Assembly (NCBI GenBank): GCA_023427925.1
Contig: JAEYZS010000029.1
Coordinates: 1-5,736 of the forward strand
Origin: Pseudomonadota bacterium
GTDB taxonomy: Bacteria > Bdellovibrionota > Bdellovibrionia > Bdellovibrionales > JAEYZS01
Reading direction: 5' to 3'
DNA: 5,736 nucleotides
The notes below the pieces were generated by a model that was given only the letters and a program-made list of their open reading frames with translations, had not been told where the DNA came from and made no database searches. How positions within the stretch are numbered: the stretch's first letter is position 1; every line of letters begins with the position of its first letter. Made by a program: the position numbers and the translations under genes. Below, piece by piece: positions 5,326 through 5,736 of the stretch.

Positions 5326-5736
5326 GATGACCGTCCTTTATTGCAGTATCTAAACTTCTTTTCTGCATTTCGTATAGCTTTCCACCTATCCATGCGCATG
5401 GCAAGGCAATTGCTATGATCATAATAGAGTACCAAGACGGTCCTTTATCCCACATGACGTAAGCTCCTATACTACTAATTATCAGAGCAAAAATGCCTAA
5501 AGCAAATGCATGTCTCATCGGATAATAGGGAGCAAGCTTTGCTGCTATAAAGCAGCCAAAGATTCCAGTAAGTATTCGATACGTCAACGCCAATGCAAAA
5601 AGACCGTCGGACATGACTTGATCTGCTGAGGGAAATATACCTGTCTTCATTAAGGTTACATCAATCAGTGTTGTAGCTACGACCGTCGCAACGAAGCCTG
5701 CCAATACGGCTCCAAAACTTTTTAACGGTTTTGGCT
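5312..5736 (-). CDS. Conserved four-helix membrane protein of unknown function (5' end outside window)
   Basis: The frame is open to the right edge, giving 140 visible residues. A possible TTG start at 5702-5704 has no Shine-Dalgarno and would cut into the first helix, so I take the true start as lying just beyond the window. Helices lie at about 6-29, 44-67, 74-95 and 101-119. Conserved-looking motifs are VMSDGLFALALTYR (40-53), KLAPYYPMRHAFALG (66-80) and IALPCAWIGGKLYE (109-122), followed by a charged tail. I recognise this pattern from uncharacterised small membrane proteins in several phyla but know of no assigned function. The stop codon lies inside the start of the DoxX gene in another frame, which implies co-transcription and coupled translation. 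Confidence 0.85.
   Translation of the reverse strand, partial: PKPLKSFGAVLAGFVATVVATTLIDVTLMKTGIFPSADQVMSDGLFALALTYRILTGIFGCFIAAKLAPYYPMRHAFALGIFALIISSIGAYVMWDKGPSWYSIMIIAIALPCAWIGGKLYEMQKRSLDTAIKDGHHEQN
5334..5339 (-). promoter_or_regulatory. Shine-Dalgarno of the DoxX gene inside the upstream coding region
   Basis: AAAGGA on the minus strand lies eight bases before the DoxX ATG (5323-5325) and within the last codons of the upstream gene. It supports this start and the 14-base gene overlap, so ribosomes finishing the first protein reach the second start directly. Confidence 0.8.

Noticed and set aside
5702..5704. TTG as the start of the right-edge membrane protein
   Set aside because: No ribosome site precedes it, the frame continues to the window edge, and this start would trim the first membrane helix.

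Overview
The window reads as a moderately AT-rich stretch (about 40% GC by eye) from a Gram-negative bacterium. The main evidence is two apparent lipoproteins and a set of inner-membrane proteins with close Gram-negative relatives (ChaA, YbdG-type MscS, DoxX). The first gene carries a Gln-Asn-Cys-Ala-Pro stretch that I associate with lipoprotein signal-peptide ends in Bdellovibrio-like predators, so a Bdellovibrionota host is a tentative guess. Nothing else in the window confirms it. Genes are densely packed, no intergenic gap reaches 200 bases, and I see no tRNA, rRNA, CRISPR array, insertion sequence or phage gene.

Layout: (1) 1-858, plus strand, is the 3' part of a gene for a probable surface or periplasmic lipoprotein. 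It has an Asp/Gly-rich linker followed by about ten degenerate 17-21-residue repeats that look like a beta-solenoid. (2) A strong bidirectional hairpin terminator at 875-910 separates it from a convergent minus-strand gene (928-1749) for an exported methyltransferase-like lipoprotein of the COG4798 type. (3) Upstream on the same strand lies a YjdM/PhnA-type zinc-ribbon protein (1894-2250). (4) A divergent intergenic region (2251-2438) leads into a ChaA-type Ca2+(Na+/K+)/H+ antiporter (2439-3533) and then a YbdG-type MscS mechanosensitive channel (3658-4887, TTG start). A CRP-like palindrome sits in the gap before the channel gene. (5) A second convergent boundary, marked by a hairpin whose loop is the channel gene's stop codon, separates this from a minus-strand pair: a DoxX family protein (4918-5325) overlapping the end of an upstream four-helix membrane protein that runs off the right edge (5312-5736).

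The antiporter and the channel plausibly work together in ion and osmotic homeostasis. The DoxX protein and its overlapping partner are translationally coupled in appearance and probably co-transcribed. I found no multi-gene system that looks clearly new. The parts least explained by known families are the repeat lipoprotein at the left edge and the outward-facing methyltransferase.
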